Assembly (NCBI GenBank): GCA_025506515.1
Contig: CM046456.1
Coordinates: 14,766,061 to 14,830,060, forward strand
Source: Flaveria trinervia
Lineage: Eukaryota; Streptophyta; Magnoliopsida; Asterales; Asteraceae
Direction of reading: 5' to 3'
DNA length: 64,000 bases
Every line of letters starts with the position of its first letter. Position 1 is the stretch's first letter. The notes beneath the pieces were generated by a model. It was not told where the DNA came from and did no database searches. It saw only the letters and a list, made by a program, of their open reading frames with translations. Shown piece by piece: positions 10,522 through 20,271 of this stretch. The translations under genes were made by a program, and so were the position numbers.

Positions 10522-12125
10522 ATGGAAAAGGGATATATTCATGATGGTGCCTATCGGTGTTTTGTCTCACAGGTTGAGCCAAAATATGTCAGTGAAGCAC
10601 TAAATGATGAGGCGTGGGTGAGTGCAATGCAAGAAGAACTTCTTCAGTTCAAGAAGTTAGGTGTATGGACTCTGGTTGATAGACCTAAAGGTGGTAAGGT
10701 CATTGGCACCAAATGGGTTTTAAAATGCAAGAAAGATGACCAAGGGGTCATTATCAGGAATAAAGCTCGACTGGTGGTTCAGGGTTTTCGCCAAGTCGAG
10801 GGAATTGATTACAATGAGGTGTTTGCACCCGTGGCAAGGATGGAAGCCATTCGTATCTTCCTTGCCTATGCATCGTACATGAAGATTAAAGTCTATCAAT
10901 TAGATGTGAAGAGTGTATTTCTTCATGGGGAAATTAGAGAAACAGTCTATGTTAGTCAACCCGAGGGATTTGAAGATCCTTATCATCGGGATAGAGTCTA
11001 CAAGCTCGACAAGGCTTTATACGGGCTTCATCAAGCTCCAAGAGCTTGGTATGAGAAACTCTCGACTCATCTTGTGAAACACGGCTTTCGCAGAGGAGTC
11101 ATTGACTGCACGCTGTTCATTAAAGAAAAAGATGGCGACCTACTGCTCGTACAAATCTATGTTGATGACATAATTTTCGGTTCAAAGAACGAAGAGTTAT
11201 GCAAAGAATTTGAAGCAGTTATGCAGAAAGAGTTTGAGATGAGTGCTATGGGGGAGATGAAGTTCTTTCTCGGGCTACAAGTGGATCAAACACCAAATGG
11301 GATCTTTCTACATCAGACCAAGTACGTAAGAGACATTCTCAATCATTTTGACATGGAGAATGCGTCTGCTTCCGGGACTCCACTTGCTACGAATCAAGAC
11401 ATTGCACCTGATGAAAATGGAGATCTTGTGGATGCCACGATGTACCGAGGAATGATTGGATCCCTCATGTATCTCATTGCCTCTAGACCAGATATCATGT
11501 ATGCGACATGTTTATGTTCTAGATATCAGGCTAAACCTAAGGTCAATCATCTGATCGGGGTCAAAAGGATTTTTTGCTATCTAAAGGGTACACCCACACT
11601 TGGGCTGTGGTATCCTCATGACGACGATTTTGAGCTCACGGCGAATAGTGACTCGGACTACGGAGGCTGCAAGATGAACTACAAGTCTACATCAGTAGGG
11701 TGTCAATTCTTTGGGAGAAGATTAATTACCTGGCAGTGTAAGAAGCAGACATCGGCTGCATTGTCAACCTGTGAAGCCGAATTGCTGCTGCAAGTTGCTG
11801 TTCACAAATCATCTGGATTCAATAGCAAATGCGGGATTACGGTTTAATGTTCTATTCTACTCCTATTTTTGTAGATAACTCTGCTGCAATTGCAGTAACT
11901 AAAAATCCGGTCCAACATCCTAAGACCAAACATATCGGTATTAAATATCATTTCATAAGAGATTGTTTTGAAAAGAACTTAATTGATGTGGTAAAAATTA
12001 ATACTGATTTTCAATGTGCTGACCTCTATACTAAAGCCTTTGATAAACCACGTTTTCAATATTTGCTAGAGGTCAATGGCGTTAAAAAGAGAAGTGAGGT
12101 TATTCCTGATGATGATCATGTGTAG
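10522..12125 (+). pseudogene. Element B reverse transcriptase-RNase H
   Basis: RT runs from 10522 with KVIGTKWVLKCK, QLDVKSVFLHGE, YGLHQAPRAWY and the catalytic YVDDIIFGS (about 11159-11185), then the connection and the RNase H start SDSDYGGC. A short deletion near 11780, in the segment that reads AEYIVAASCC in element A, shifts the frame, and the 441-codon ORF ends at 11847. The last RNase H block (FVDNSAAIAVTKNP, KTKHIGIKYHFIRDCF) continues in another frame at 11829-12125. Relative to A there are few substitutions. Confidence 0.9.
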
Positions 12126-12261
12126 TCTGATGTAGCTTAGCAAATTCTTCATTTTGTTTGAGCTTATTTGGTTAAATTAGTCTGGTTAACGTTAAACTTA
12201 TGTTATTCTGCTGTTTATTAAAATCCTAAAATAATAATACCAGTTATGATTTTAGTATTTT

Positions 12262-12275
12262 AGGGGGAGAATAAG
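12262..12275 (+). other. Internal polypurine tract after pol
   Basis: TAGGGGGAGAATAAG preceded by a T-rich stretch, about 140 bp after the end of RNase H and 6 kb before the 3' LTR. The same tract sits at the same place in element C (33297-33309). Such tracts prime plus-strand DNA; here one would be internal. Confidence 0.65.
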
Positions 12276-12838
12276 TCAGCAAGCAACTTTAAAAAAAAGA
12301 GAGGGAGAAGAAGTGGAAAGCTGATATAAGGTAGATCGTATCTGTGATACCGATTCAAACCCTTTGGAATATGATAGTATACAGGAACAAGTCAAGAGGG
12401 ACTTTAAAATCCTAATTTAGAAAAGGTGCAAAAATTCAAAGTATAAGTCTGTGTAGTCTAAGCAATATGAAAGGGAAGATGATAGAAAAACTGGTAACTC
12501 TAAGGTAAAACAATGAGAGTAGACCTAGAGGTTGCTAGATCACAATTGATATGTCGGTAGATTCAACACAATAGATGATTAGACCTGACTGGTGATCTCA
12601 AGATCAAACTAAGTTGTTCAACTGACTGTGGGCTCCATCTTATCACTGGTAAACACAATCAACAATATTCCAATAAGGGGTAATGAGCATGTAAATGCCA
12701 CAAATGTGTGCGGATGACCATAAATAGAGCAAAGCACGAAAAAATGAAAGAAAAATGCTATCAAGCTAATGACCTATGTTGTTTGTGCATTTGGTGCAAA
12801 ATAAAATTAAGCCGCTCTAACAAGGAGATAGGTTGTGT

Positions 12839-12946
12839 GCCTCTCTGCTGTGCGATGGCACTGACCTGAGGATAAGCATAACCTAGATATTCTAGAATTC
12901 ATTGTTGTTTGCCGCCTCTTTGCTGTGCGATGGCACTGACCTGAGG
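12839..12946 (+). repeat. Duplicated hairpin-like unit
   Basis: A 33-bp unit beginning GCCTCTCTGCTG and ending ACTGACCTGAGG occurs at 12839-12871 and again at 12914-12946 (75-bp period, one mismatch, Ctct/Cttt). Inside it GTGC-GATG-GCAC can form a small stem-loop, and the ends CCTC/GAGG can pair. Element C has both copies too (33870-33901 and 33944-33976). Confidence 0.7.
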
Positions 12947-13684
12947 ACTGGTTCTCTATGAAAGCTCTAAGAATAGTCTCTTCTTGTAATAATACCCGTA
13001 GACCGCTCAAAAGCTCCTGAGGGATGTTGATTACCATATAAGTGTGGGATCCACAAACGTTAGTTGAAATAATTAAACTTAAAAAAAATCACCAGTATGT
13101 GTCAAAAATCTGTGTATGGATTTAAGTGGACAAACATATTGACAATCATTGTGGCTGCAATTCTTGAAAGTTCAAATCAAGGTGGTAATCTAAGAGTTCC
13201 AGTATGATTTCCTAAAGTTGCTAACGACTCTGGATGAACACCAAGAATTGAGCATCAAAAGATTTTGATAACAAGTCCCAAATGATTTGATGTGCCTGTA
13301 TGATTCCAAAATGGAATTAGACCAGGTGTGGTCAATCTAAGTTGAAGCTTTCTATTCCGGAACCAAATCCAGTAGATTTCCACCTTAGTTTCTATCTCTC
13401 ACAAAAGGCCAAAACAAAGTCTTAATGTTTAGTCTTTAGTTTAAGTTTCTAATTTAGCGAGTCGTTTTAGCTAGTTTGTTTTCCTGACTACATCATGATA
13501 ATCGATAAGTGATCAACTCACTAAATGGGTCATGTCTGAGATGCCCACATGAACTTTCAAGTTTAAAGCAGTCACGTCTGAGGTGACTCAAATTGGTTAA
13601 AAATGATCATGTCTGAGATGATCAAAACTTATAATGTCTATTTCAAAAGGTTAAAATGTTCAAAATGGCAGAAAATCTACCAAG

Positions 13685-14027
13685 TGTGACCCATTCGCAC
13701 GATTGGACCATGAATATGGACCAACCATGCGAATGGATCCCATTCGCACGACTGGACATGAAATTTAGTCATTCACCCGAATGGCGTTTAAGAATGATCC
13801 TTTCGACCGAATGACAGGGTGCGAATGAGTCAGTCAACCGACTGAGACTCAGTCGGTTAATTGAGAAAGCAATGAAAGGGCACGAATGAGTCAGTCGACC
13901 GATTGAGACTCAGTCGGCCAACTGAAAGCGACCGACTGGACCAATCGCACGACTAAACCTCAGGCGCCCGAATGAACTGAGCGAATGAGGCCAGTCGGCC
14001 GATTGAAATTAGGGTCAGTATTTAAAG
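13685..14027 (+). promoter_or_regulatory. Putative internal promoter for element B ORF3
   Basis: A dense array of dyad-type motifs (CATTCGCACGA, CAGTCGACCGA, GACTCAGTCGGC, GCACGACT) in both orientations leads into a TATA-like TATTTAAAG at 14019-14027. Next comes CAGTCGATCGCAT and a CA-rich stretch (ACTCATCAC...) suitable for a start site. Array then TATA is the same plan as in this element's LTR (array 18498-18705, TATA at 18720-18728). Function is inferred; no transcript evidence is available. Confidence 0.55.
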
Positions 14028-14165
14028 GGCCTCAGTCGATCGCATTTCACTCATCACTCCTAATCACACCCAAATCACTTTCTTTCCCGTTACTCTGCCA
14101 AAATTTCTAGAGATAGTTTTTCACATTGCTATTGATCTTCTGACATTCGATTGACAAGTATACAG

Positions 14166-14753
14166 GTACATTGCAGTTAGACCTTATAGAAATCAGAAGA
14201 TCTTGAGTCAAATTTGGGTTATTCGAATGAAACATTGATCGGATTGAAAAATGCCCTAATAACCTACATAAACTAAGCTAAATGTTAAAATTAAGTTTAA
14301 TAGGTCATTAGTGACAAGATGGCGAGTCCAATGAACTAGATATAGAGGTTTAAAACAACAAAATTGGTGAAACAGAAAATTTGAATCGAACAGTTGGTCT
14401 TCATGCGAATGGACAGCATGATGAACTTCAGTCGCACGACTGAAGGGCTCAAACTGCCCATACGCATGGCTGAACCATGCGTATGAAGTTCAGTCGCATG
14501 ACTGATGTAACCGCATGAAGGTATATGCGTAGGAGTCCAATCACACACTCCGAGATACGTATGGGGTCAATCGCATGACTGAATCCCATTCGTACCATTC
14601 AATTGTACGACTGAACCCCTTTCGCACAGTTCAATCGCACATTTGAACTAAGTCGCACAATTTCAATCGCATGACAGAAAGATGTTCTTCAAGCTTAATG
14701 AGTTCATGACTTTCTTAGTAAATGGTACTAATGTTTACTATCTTTGTGTACAG
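14166..14753 (+). other. Putative 5'-UTR intron before ORF3, element B
   Basis: A possible donor ACAG|GTACAT at 14165/14166 and a strong acceptor, a T-rich run then TGTACAG, ending at 14753. The next base is the A of the ORF3 ATG. Element C has the matching pair (ACAG|GTATAA, 35217/35218; GATACAG at 35756). The intron would hold a second motif array (14395-14680). The acceptor could instead serve a long splice from the 5' leader, giving a subgenomic mRNA as for retroviral env. Confidence 0.45.
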
Positions 14754-16876
14754 ATGGCGAGTAGATGGATTATGAGCACAAAGCATAATATATGTGCCCA
14801 TCTGGACTTAACATCCAGAAATGCTGCAGAATTCTCTGGCATTATCACGTTCCTATTGAGATCACGGATACGCATGCCATCTCTACCCCTTGCACCCCAT
14901 ATCGATCCATTCAACAAGCCTTCTGGGAAGGCGCTACAGTTGATAGATCATCTGAACCTCACTTCATAAGAAGTACCATATTTGGCAAGGATATTACCGT
15001 TTCTAAGGAGGATCTAAGGATTGTACTTCATTGGGGGATGACGCTGACTGCCCAACCCGTTTAAACCCCCTCACTGTCAGAGGATGTTTTCTTAGAGCCA
15101 AATACTCTAGGGACATCAATTCAGGGGTACTCAACAAGAGTAACCTCTGTCCCCAGTTTAAATACCTTGCACACGTGCTGCTCAAATGCATGGCTTCAAG
15201 AAAAGGTGGTTTTGATGAGCTGTCAGACCAGATGCAAAACGCATACGTTGCATTGGTGCTGAACCATCCGTTCAGCTTCTCTAAGATGATCTTCACCTGT
15301 CTGGTGGAGAACATCGAGGGGAAAGGGAAGGAAGCCTTCTGTATGTACCCACGGTTTATGCAAATGATAATAGATCAGAAGCTTCCTTCCCTGCCAAAAG
15401 AACATGAGGATTCGGTAGTCTTGGAGGTAATGGATGACACCACCCTGGGAAGGATGAAAGTATACCGGGGAAAGCAAGTGAAGCCTCCGGTCAGGAGGTT
15501 GTTTGGTCATCTTGCCAGAGAGGACTATGTTGTGCCGGAAAAGAGAAAGTGGCGTCACGAGGACAGTGACTCTGATATGGAACCGATAGCTCTACCCACT
15601 CATGACTCAGATGAGGATGACAGTGGGGATGATGCTATTCCACTCAGAGGCACTGTGTCTGATTCTGTACCTCCTGTGTCCGTCACATCTGCAAAAGTAA
15701 TTGAGTCAGCGGGATTTTATCAAGATTTTGTTCTTGACAAGGAGGATGAGGCTGAATCGGATGAGGAGCCACTTACCCGAACTGTGGGAAGGAAAGTTGT
15801 TCCCACAGAACATGGGTTAAGGGTTGTTGGTGAACAACCGAGAGGCTCCGGAGATACAGAAACTGACCCAACCTATGCTCCGGGGTCCTCAGGCGGGATT
15901 GTAGGGGGAGCTTCCTCCTCAACTGAAACAAGGAGGAAGAGAATGGCCAAACCCCATGGCCAGAAAAAGAAGAAGCGTAGGGTGACCTTTATCACCACCA
16001 CATCCACCACATCCACCACATCCACCACATCCACCACATCTATCACAGCCCCCACCATACCTTCCACCACTTCCACCACATCCACCACATCCACCACATC
16101 TATCACAGCCCCCCCATACCTTCCACCACTTCCACCACATCCACCACATCTATCACAGCCCCCACCATATCTTCCACCACTTCCACCACATCCACCACAT
16201 CTATCACAGCCCCCCCATACCTTCCACCACAGCACCGTTTCCCTCCACCACCACATCCTTTACTCCCTCATCACCTCCACCACTATACAAACCTATCTTC
16301 ACTACTGCCACCTCCACCACCACGTCACACCAATCAATGCCCTCAGCCCATCCCTCACACACCTATAGATCTCCTCTACCTCCAATCGGGGTAGAGGAAC
16401 AGGTGTCAGCGCTAAACAGAATAGTGTTGCGATTGCTGGCGGCTGATGAGGAAAAGACAACTCAGATCCGCCAGCTTACTGACCTGACTGCTGCACAATC
16501 TCATAAAATTGCAGAGCAGGATCGAGTAATTGAGGAGCAGGCCCAGCAGTTGGCTGCTCAGAGCACCAAGATGGACTAACTCCAAGCTCAAAGTATCGCA
16601 GCAAGTAAGCAAATGGAGGAGCTGGAGAAGGCAAGGAAGTTGATCCTGTTGAAACTGAAAGGGTCTAAAGAGGAGCCATTAAAGATCAGGGAAGGAGACA
16701 GAGATGAAGATGATGAAGATAGTGATGAGGATGATGAGAGTGACACTGAGGATGTTGGAGAAGGAGAAGTAGGGGATGCACCTGCATCAGCCACCGCTAC
16801 AGGTCAGGAGAAAAGGACTAAGAATAGACAAGATCAATCAGCTTCTACCTCTGCCCTACAAGTGATGAAACCTTGA
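14754..16876 (+). pseudogene. Element B ORF3 (env-like position), N-terminal and middle parts
   Basis: Starts at ATG 14754 (MASRWIMSTKHNICAHLD). Frame changes occur near 14860 and 15035, after which 15031-16368 is open. Segments in order: a globular region with LCPQFKYLAHVLLKCMASR, FSFSKMIF and the core end CMYPRFMQMII (about 15145-15375); a Lys-rich stretch; an Asp/Glu/Ser-rich acidic region (15550-15800); a Thr/Ser repeat; a coiled coil (16395-16675) interrupted by TAA at 16577-16579; an acidic tail to the stop at 16874. No signal peptide or clear membrane segment is visible, so a true envelope role is doubtful. Homologues: element C 35761-36430, element F 62176-61355. Function unknown. Confidence 0.7.
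15990..16245 (+). repeat. Coding minisatellite in ORF3
   Basis: CCACCACATCCACCACATCC-type repeats nested in a larger unit of 50-65 bp (CTATCACAGCCCCCACCAT then CTTCCACCACTTCCACC) present about four times. The translation is Thr-Thr-Ser repeats in the first half. After about 16110 an indel in the C-run switches the frame, so the same DNA reads as Pro/His-rich. The coiled coil that follows lies in a different frame from the first half, consistent with slippage in this repeat. Confidence 0.85.
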
Positions 16877-17121
16877 TACAAGAAAAAAGTAAAGATTAGA
16901 TGATTATGTATTTATCTTCTTTTGTATTGAATCATGTAATTGAACACAATGTACTTAATGTTTATATATTTTAATGCCTTTCTGTTTGATGAATTACTAA
17001 TGATTTATGTGTGAAATGTTTAAATCAAACAGATCAAAATTACCAAAGAGATGAGTTTGATATTGCTCCCCTTCAGCAGGTTAAGTCTCAGCTAAAGATG
17101 ATACTTGACCTGCAAGGGATT

Positions 17122-18237
17122 GTCAGGAGGTAAGTGAATTACACCCCTGAAGAAGGGGAAATAATTCATGATCTAACAAATGAGCAACTCGCCGAGCTTT
17201 TCGCGCTAAATCCAGATGAAATAGTAAAAGATGCTCCGACATGCGATTCGACTAGTGACGAAGAGTTCAACGATGTTGATGATGTAGAGATCGAAGATGT
17301 CACTGCCGAGGAGTACCCTCAGTACGCAGACAATGAGGGTAATGTGGTCCCAAATCTGGGTGAATCCCTGGTCAGAAATACTATTGAGGTGTTGAACAAT
17401 ATGGAGCAAGAAACAGAGAAAGCAGAAGACACAGCCCAACTTTCAAATGATGCTATTGACGTTCGAAAGGCTGAGTGGGCTGCATGTTTTGAAGAAGTTA
17501 GAGCCCAACGTACTGCACCAAAGAAGGATTCCTACATGAAACTCTATAGAGTCAAGAAACATAACAGGGTGTCAGGAAGGATCATAGCATGGGCGTACTT
17601 TGAAGATCTAAATGCGTATGCAGTTAAGAGAGAACAGGGCATAGAGTACTTCAGATTCCCACATGATCTGAAGACCCTACCAGGTTTTGAGCTCAACCAG
17701 CTGGCCAAACTAAGGCTTTTGTATGCTGACCCGAGGAAGATGTCAGGCTGGTTTGAGACTGCCCTAAAGAAGGAGTACCACACTAGATGGGTTAACTTCA
17801 GACCTCAACAGCCTACTAGGTATATCAGAAGGTCTGAGGTTGATGTCATTACTGGCAAGCCTAAGATAGTGTTGAAGTGGAATCCTCCTCACACAATGTC
17901 GAGAATCCCACCCAGGAAAATGCCACAGGATTTCACTCCACATTTTAAGTGGTGGTATTATGATTGGAGAACAGCTGAAGCGGTCATAGTCTTAAGTAAA
18001 GAGGGACAAATGGATACTATCAGGGTATTCGACCCGATGTGGCTTACAAACTTGTTGGAAAGTGATGTCTATACGCTATACAAGTGGCCACTATTCTATG
18101 ATACGCAAGATATTGTACAAGTTCTTCAGTTTCAGAAAGTTATACCACTCTGCTTCGCGTTTAAGATTCACACGGGAGTCACAAAAGAGGAGAAGTACGA
18201 GAAATACAAAGAGGTTATGCAGAAAACAAGAGATTAG
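17122..18237 (+). pseudogene. Element B ORF3, C-terminal part
   Basis: An open frame of about 367 codons, immediately after an in-frame TAA (17131-17133) that lies in an AGGTAAGT context resembling a splice donor. It has an acidic N-terminal third (DEEFNDVDDVEIEDVTAEE), then a basic/aromatic domain: SYMKLYRVKKHNRVSG, KREQGIEYFRFP, KMSGWFETALKKEYHTRW, HFKWWYYDWRTAEAVIVL, RVFDPMWLTNL. It ends at 18237, some 12 bp before the terminal polypurine tract. A possible acceptor (AAATCAAACAG) lies at 17020-17032. I recognise no enzyme family; whether it was one protein with 14754-16876 or a second gene is open. Confidence 0.6.
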
Positions 18238-18248
18238 AGAGATCTAGG

Positions 18249-18262
18249 TCCAAGGGGGAGTT
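18249..18262 (+). other. Terminal polypurine tract of element B
   Basis: CCAAGGGGGAGTTT abuts the LTR start TG at 18263, as needed for plus-strand priming. Confidence 0.85.
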
Positions 18263-18994
18263 TGCTGATACATGTATGTCCCTAGATCATGATATGAAAT
18301 GTAATAGATCTTGTTTATCTGATTCTGGTGTAATTTGATACGATTAATGAAATGATATTGGTTGTTTGTGGTTTGTAATGATTAATATTTCATTAATAAG
18401 TTGATATTAAATTAATTAATTAGGTTAGTAATTGGTTGAATGTTTACATATAATGTTTACTAATTAATACATTCAAACTTAAAATAATAAAGTTATCATG
18501 CGAATGGCCCATGCGAATGGACCATTAGCATGAACAACTTCATACGAATGACTCAGTCGCACGACTGAACTGGGTGACTGGATTAGTCGTATGATTGACA
18601 CATAAGATTGGCTCAGTCGCACGACTGAACACTCAGTCGTGCGAATGAATCAACCGCATGGCTCAATCGCACGACTGAAACATACTAATGGTTCAGTCGC
18701 ATGATTGAATAATACCAACCTATAAATACAATCCAATTCGTGAAAAATAAGAACTCTCGATTAATTACGATTCCAGACGTACCCTAGCCGTCCAGAAACC
18801 TCCCAAATTCGTTCTCCAAGTTCATAGAACACATTAGATCGATTCCCAATCGATTTCTAACGTTAGTTTCAATTCTTGATTGATTCTTCGTGTGTTCTCA
18901 CTTATTGGATCGCCAATCAAATAGGATTCCGCACTATTTGATCTGGTTTACACGCTAATCACTAGGTATTTCGTTCAAATACCCGGTCCTAACA
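18263..18994 (+). repeat. 3' LTR of element B
   Basis: 732 bp, TG (TGCTGATACATG) to CA (GGTCCTAACA). It aligns along its length with the inverted LTR 6576-7305 of element A. The U3 holds the dyad-motif array (18498-18705), followed by TATAAATAC at 18721. The R/U5 part (CGTACCCTAGCCGTCCAGA) is shared with the LTRs at 23021, 25755 and 36469. Confidence 0.9.
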
Positions 18995-20271
18995 CATGAT
19001 CATACTAACATACTCCTAACATCCCAAACATGTTCAAGCTATCATTTTTCAGACGTTATGCAAATAAAGTTTCCCTTTTGGGAAAGTACATCCCAACATC
19101 CATCAACCATCCAATGTATTCATGAATTCAACATATTTATACTATCTCAAGCTCCATACAATATCTAGACATGATCAACATCACCTAATCACCATAATCT
19201 AACAATCTTCATAAACAAAAGTTTCTACTTTTGGCAAGCTATGAATCAATAACATCCATTCAAATATTTCTAGCATTTATAACAACAATCTAGCATCCAA
19301 TCATCATCATGAACACATCCATAACATCAATCCATCACTAGATCATCATTACATGCAAAATACAGTTACTATTATTAGTAACCTATGAACACCAACTTCA
19401 ATTCACCAATTTCTTGCAAAATCAATGTATCCTATCATTCATACAACCTACTAATCATCATACATTCATCAAACAATCATCCATCATGCATAATCATAGC
19501 ATTTTCGAACTAGGGTTTGTTTCATACACAAGGTTCATGATCAATCCACTAAAAACATAGAATTCCTGCATAATCGACGTTAACTAACATGTATACAATC
19601 TAACTAACATGTTAACATCATCAATTGATTAAAACTCAACACCAAGAACATTAGTTTCGCAACTAGGGTTTCGGTCATAACCAATTTCATGCAAACAAAA
19701 CACCAACTAACCTTTAATTCGTGAAAAGTAACAAAATTGAGACTTCTAATGTGTTGTATGCCTTCAAATCGACCAAAATTCGATGCTTGATGCTTGTTCC
19801 AAGTTGAAATTGCAAAGGGAGGGGGTTTGGGAAGGAAGTCGCGGCCGATGGGGGTGAATTAGGGTTTGGGTTTGTTTTGTTTAGTTTAATTTACACATTT
19901 ACCCTTTTAACCCTTGTAATTTGTATTTTATAAAAAACTAAGCTTTAAACTCTTTTAAAGTGTTTTTAACTTCATAATATAAAGATATAAACTTATGAAA
20001 ATCATTATATATCTATCTTTATAAAAACATAAGACCTACGAATAAATAGGCACGTTTCCGTGTTACGCGATTAATTTTCTAATTACCTTTTAAAAATGTG
20101 TAAACACATAAACATAACCCAATGCTCACATAATCAATTAGATTCACATCAAACTAACATTATCCATTATTATTAGGTCACCAACGTTAAACGACAACTA
20201 GTGTGTGCTCACGACACGTGTATACAAGACTTAACGGAACTAACGGAGTTTGGTAACGGAAATTCACCGGA
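18995..20271 (-). repeat. Gypsy LTR-like noncoding segment
   Basis: AT-rich, no coding frame. It has LTR-like features: alternating TTTCCCTTTTGGGAAAGT, long CATCATxATC-rich tracts, a GGGTTTGGGAAGGAAGTCGCGGCCG segment broken by AT runs, and it ends in ACCGGATGTCAC, like the end of a Gypsy LTR. The 3' LTR of element B is inserted against it at 18994. The exact family is not resolved. Confidence 0.45.

Larger units (their letters stand above)
12126..13640 (+). other. Conserved noncoding block between pol and ORF3
   Basis: No credible coding frame. The whole stretch aligns by eye with 33168-34740 of element C, with conserved islands (AATCAACTGACTGTGGG-like segments, ACACAATAGATGATTAGACC, GTAACGAGC...GCCACAAATGTGTGCG) between diverged parts. 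It holds a polypurine tract and a duplicated hairpin-like unit, listed separately. From 13490 to 13640 short GTCTGAGATGATCA units recur at 40-60 bp spacing. Length and conservation suggest a retained RNA or cis function. Confidence 0.7.
9314..18994 (+). mobile_element. Copia element B, 5'-truncated, with ORF3 and 3' LTR
   Basis: Begins abruptly inside integrase at about 9314 and continues through RT, RNase H, a 1.9-kb noncoding stretch, a 3.5-kb third-ORF region, a polypurine tract and a 3' LTR ending at 18994. Gag, protease, primer site and 5' LTR are missing. The pol part is nearly identical to element A but in opposite orientation. The third-ORF region is the most complete of the three in this window, and the reference for interpreting element C. 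Confidence 0.85.

Noticed and set aside
13685..14040. CRISPR-like pattern of short repeats with spacers
   Set aside because: Units are degenerate, occur in both orientations with irregular spacing, no cas genes are present, and the context is plant LTR retrotransposons.
15873..16256. Minus-strand Gly/Trp/Cys-rich ORFs (also 15919-16149)
   Set aside because: They are the antisense reading of the CCACCACATCC repeat in ORF3; the repeat has no stops in several frames.
14754..16876. Calling ORF3 an envelope glycoprotein
   Set aside because: Only its position supports this; no signal peptide, membrane anchor or glycoprotein-like cysteine pattern is visible.
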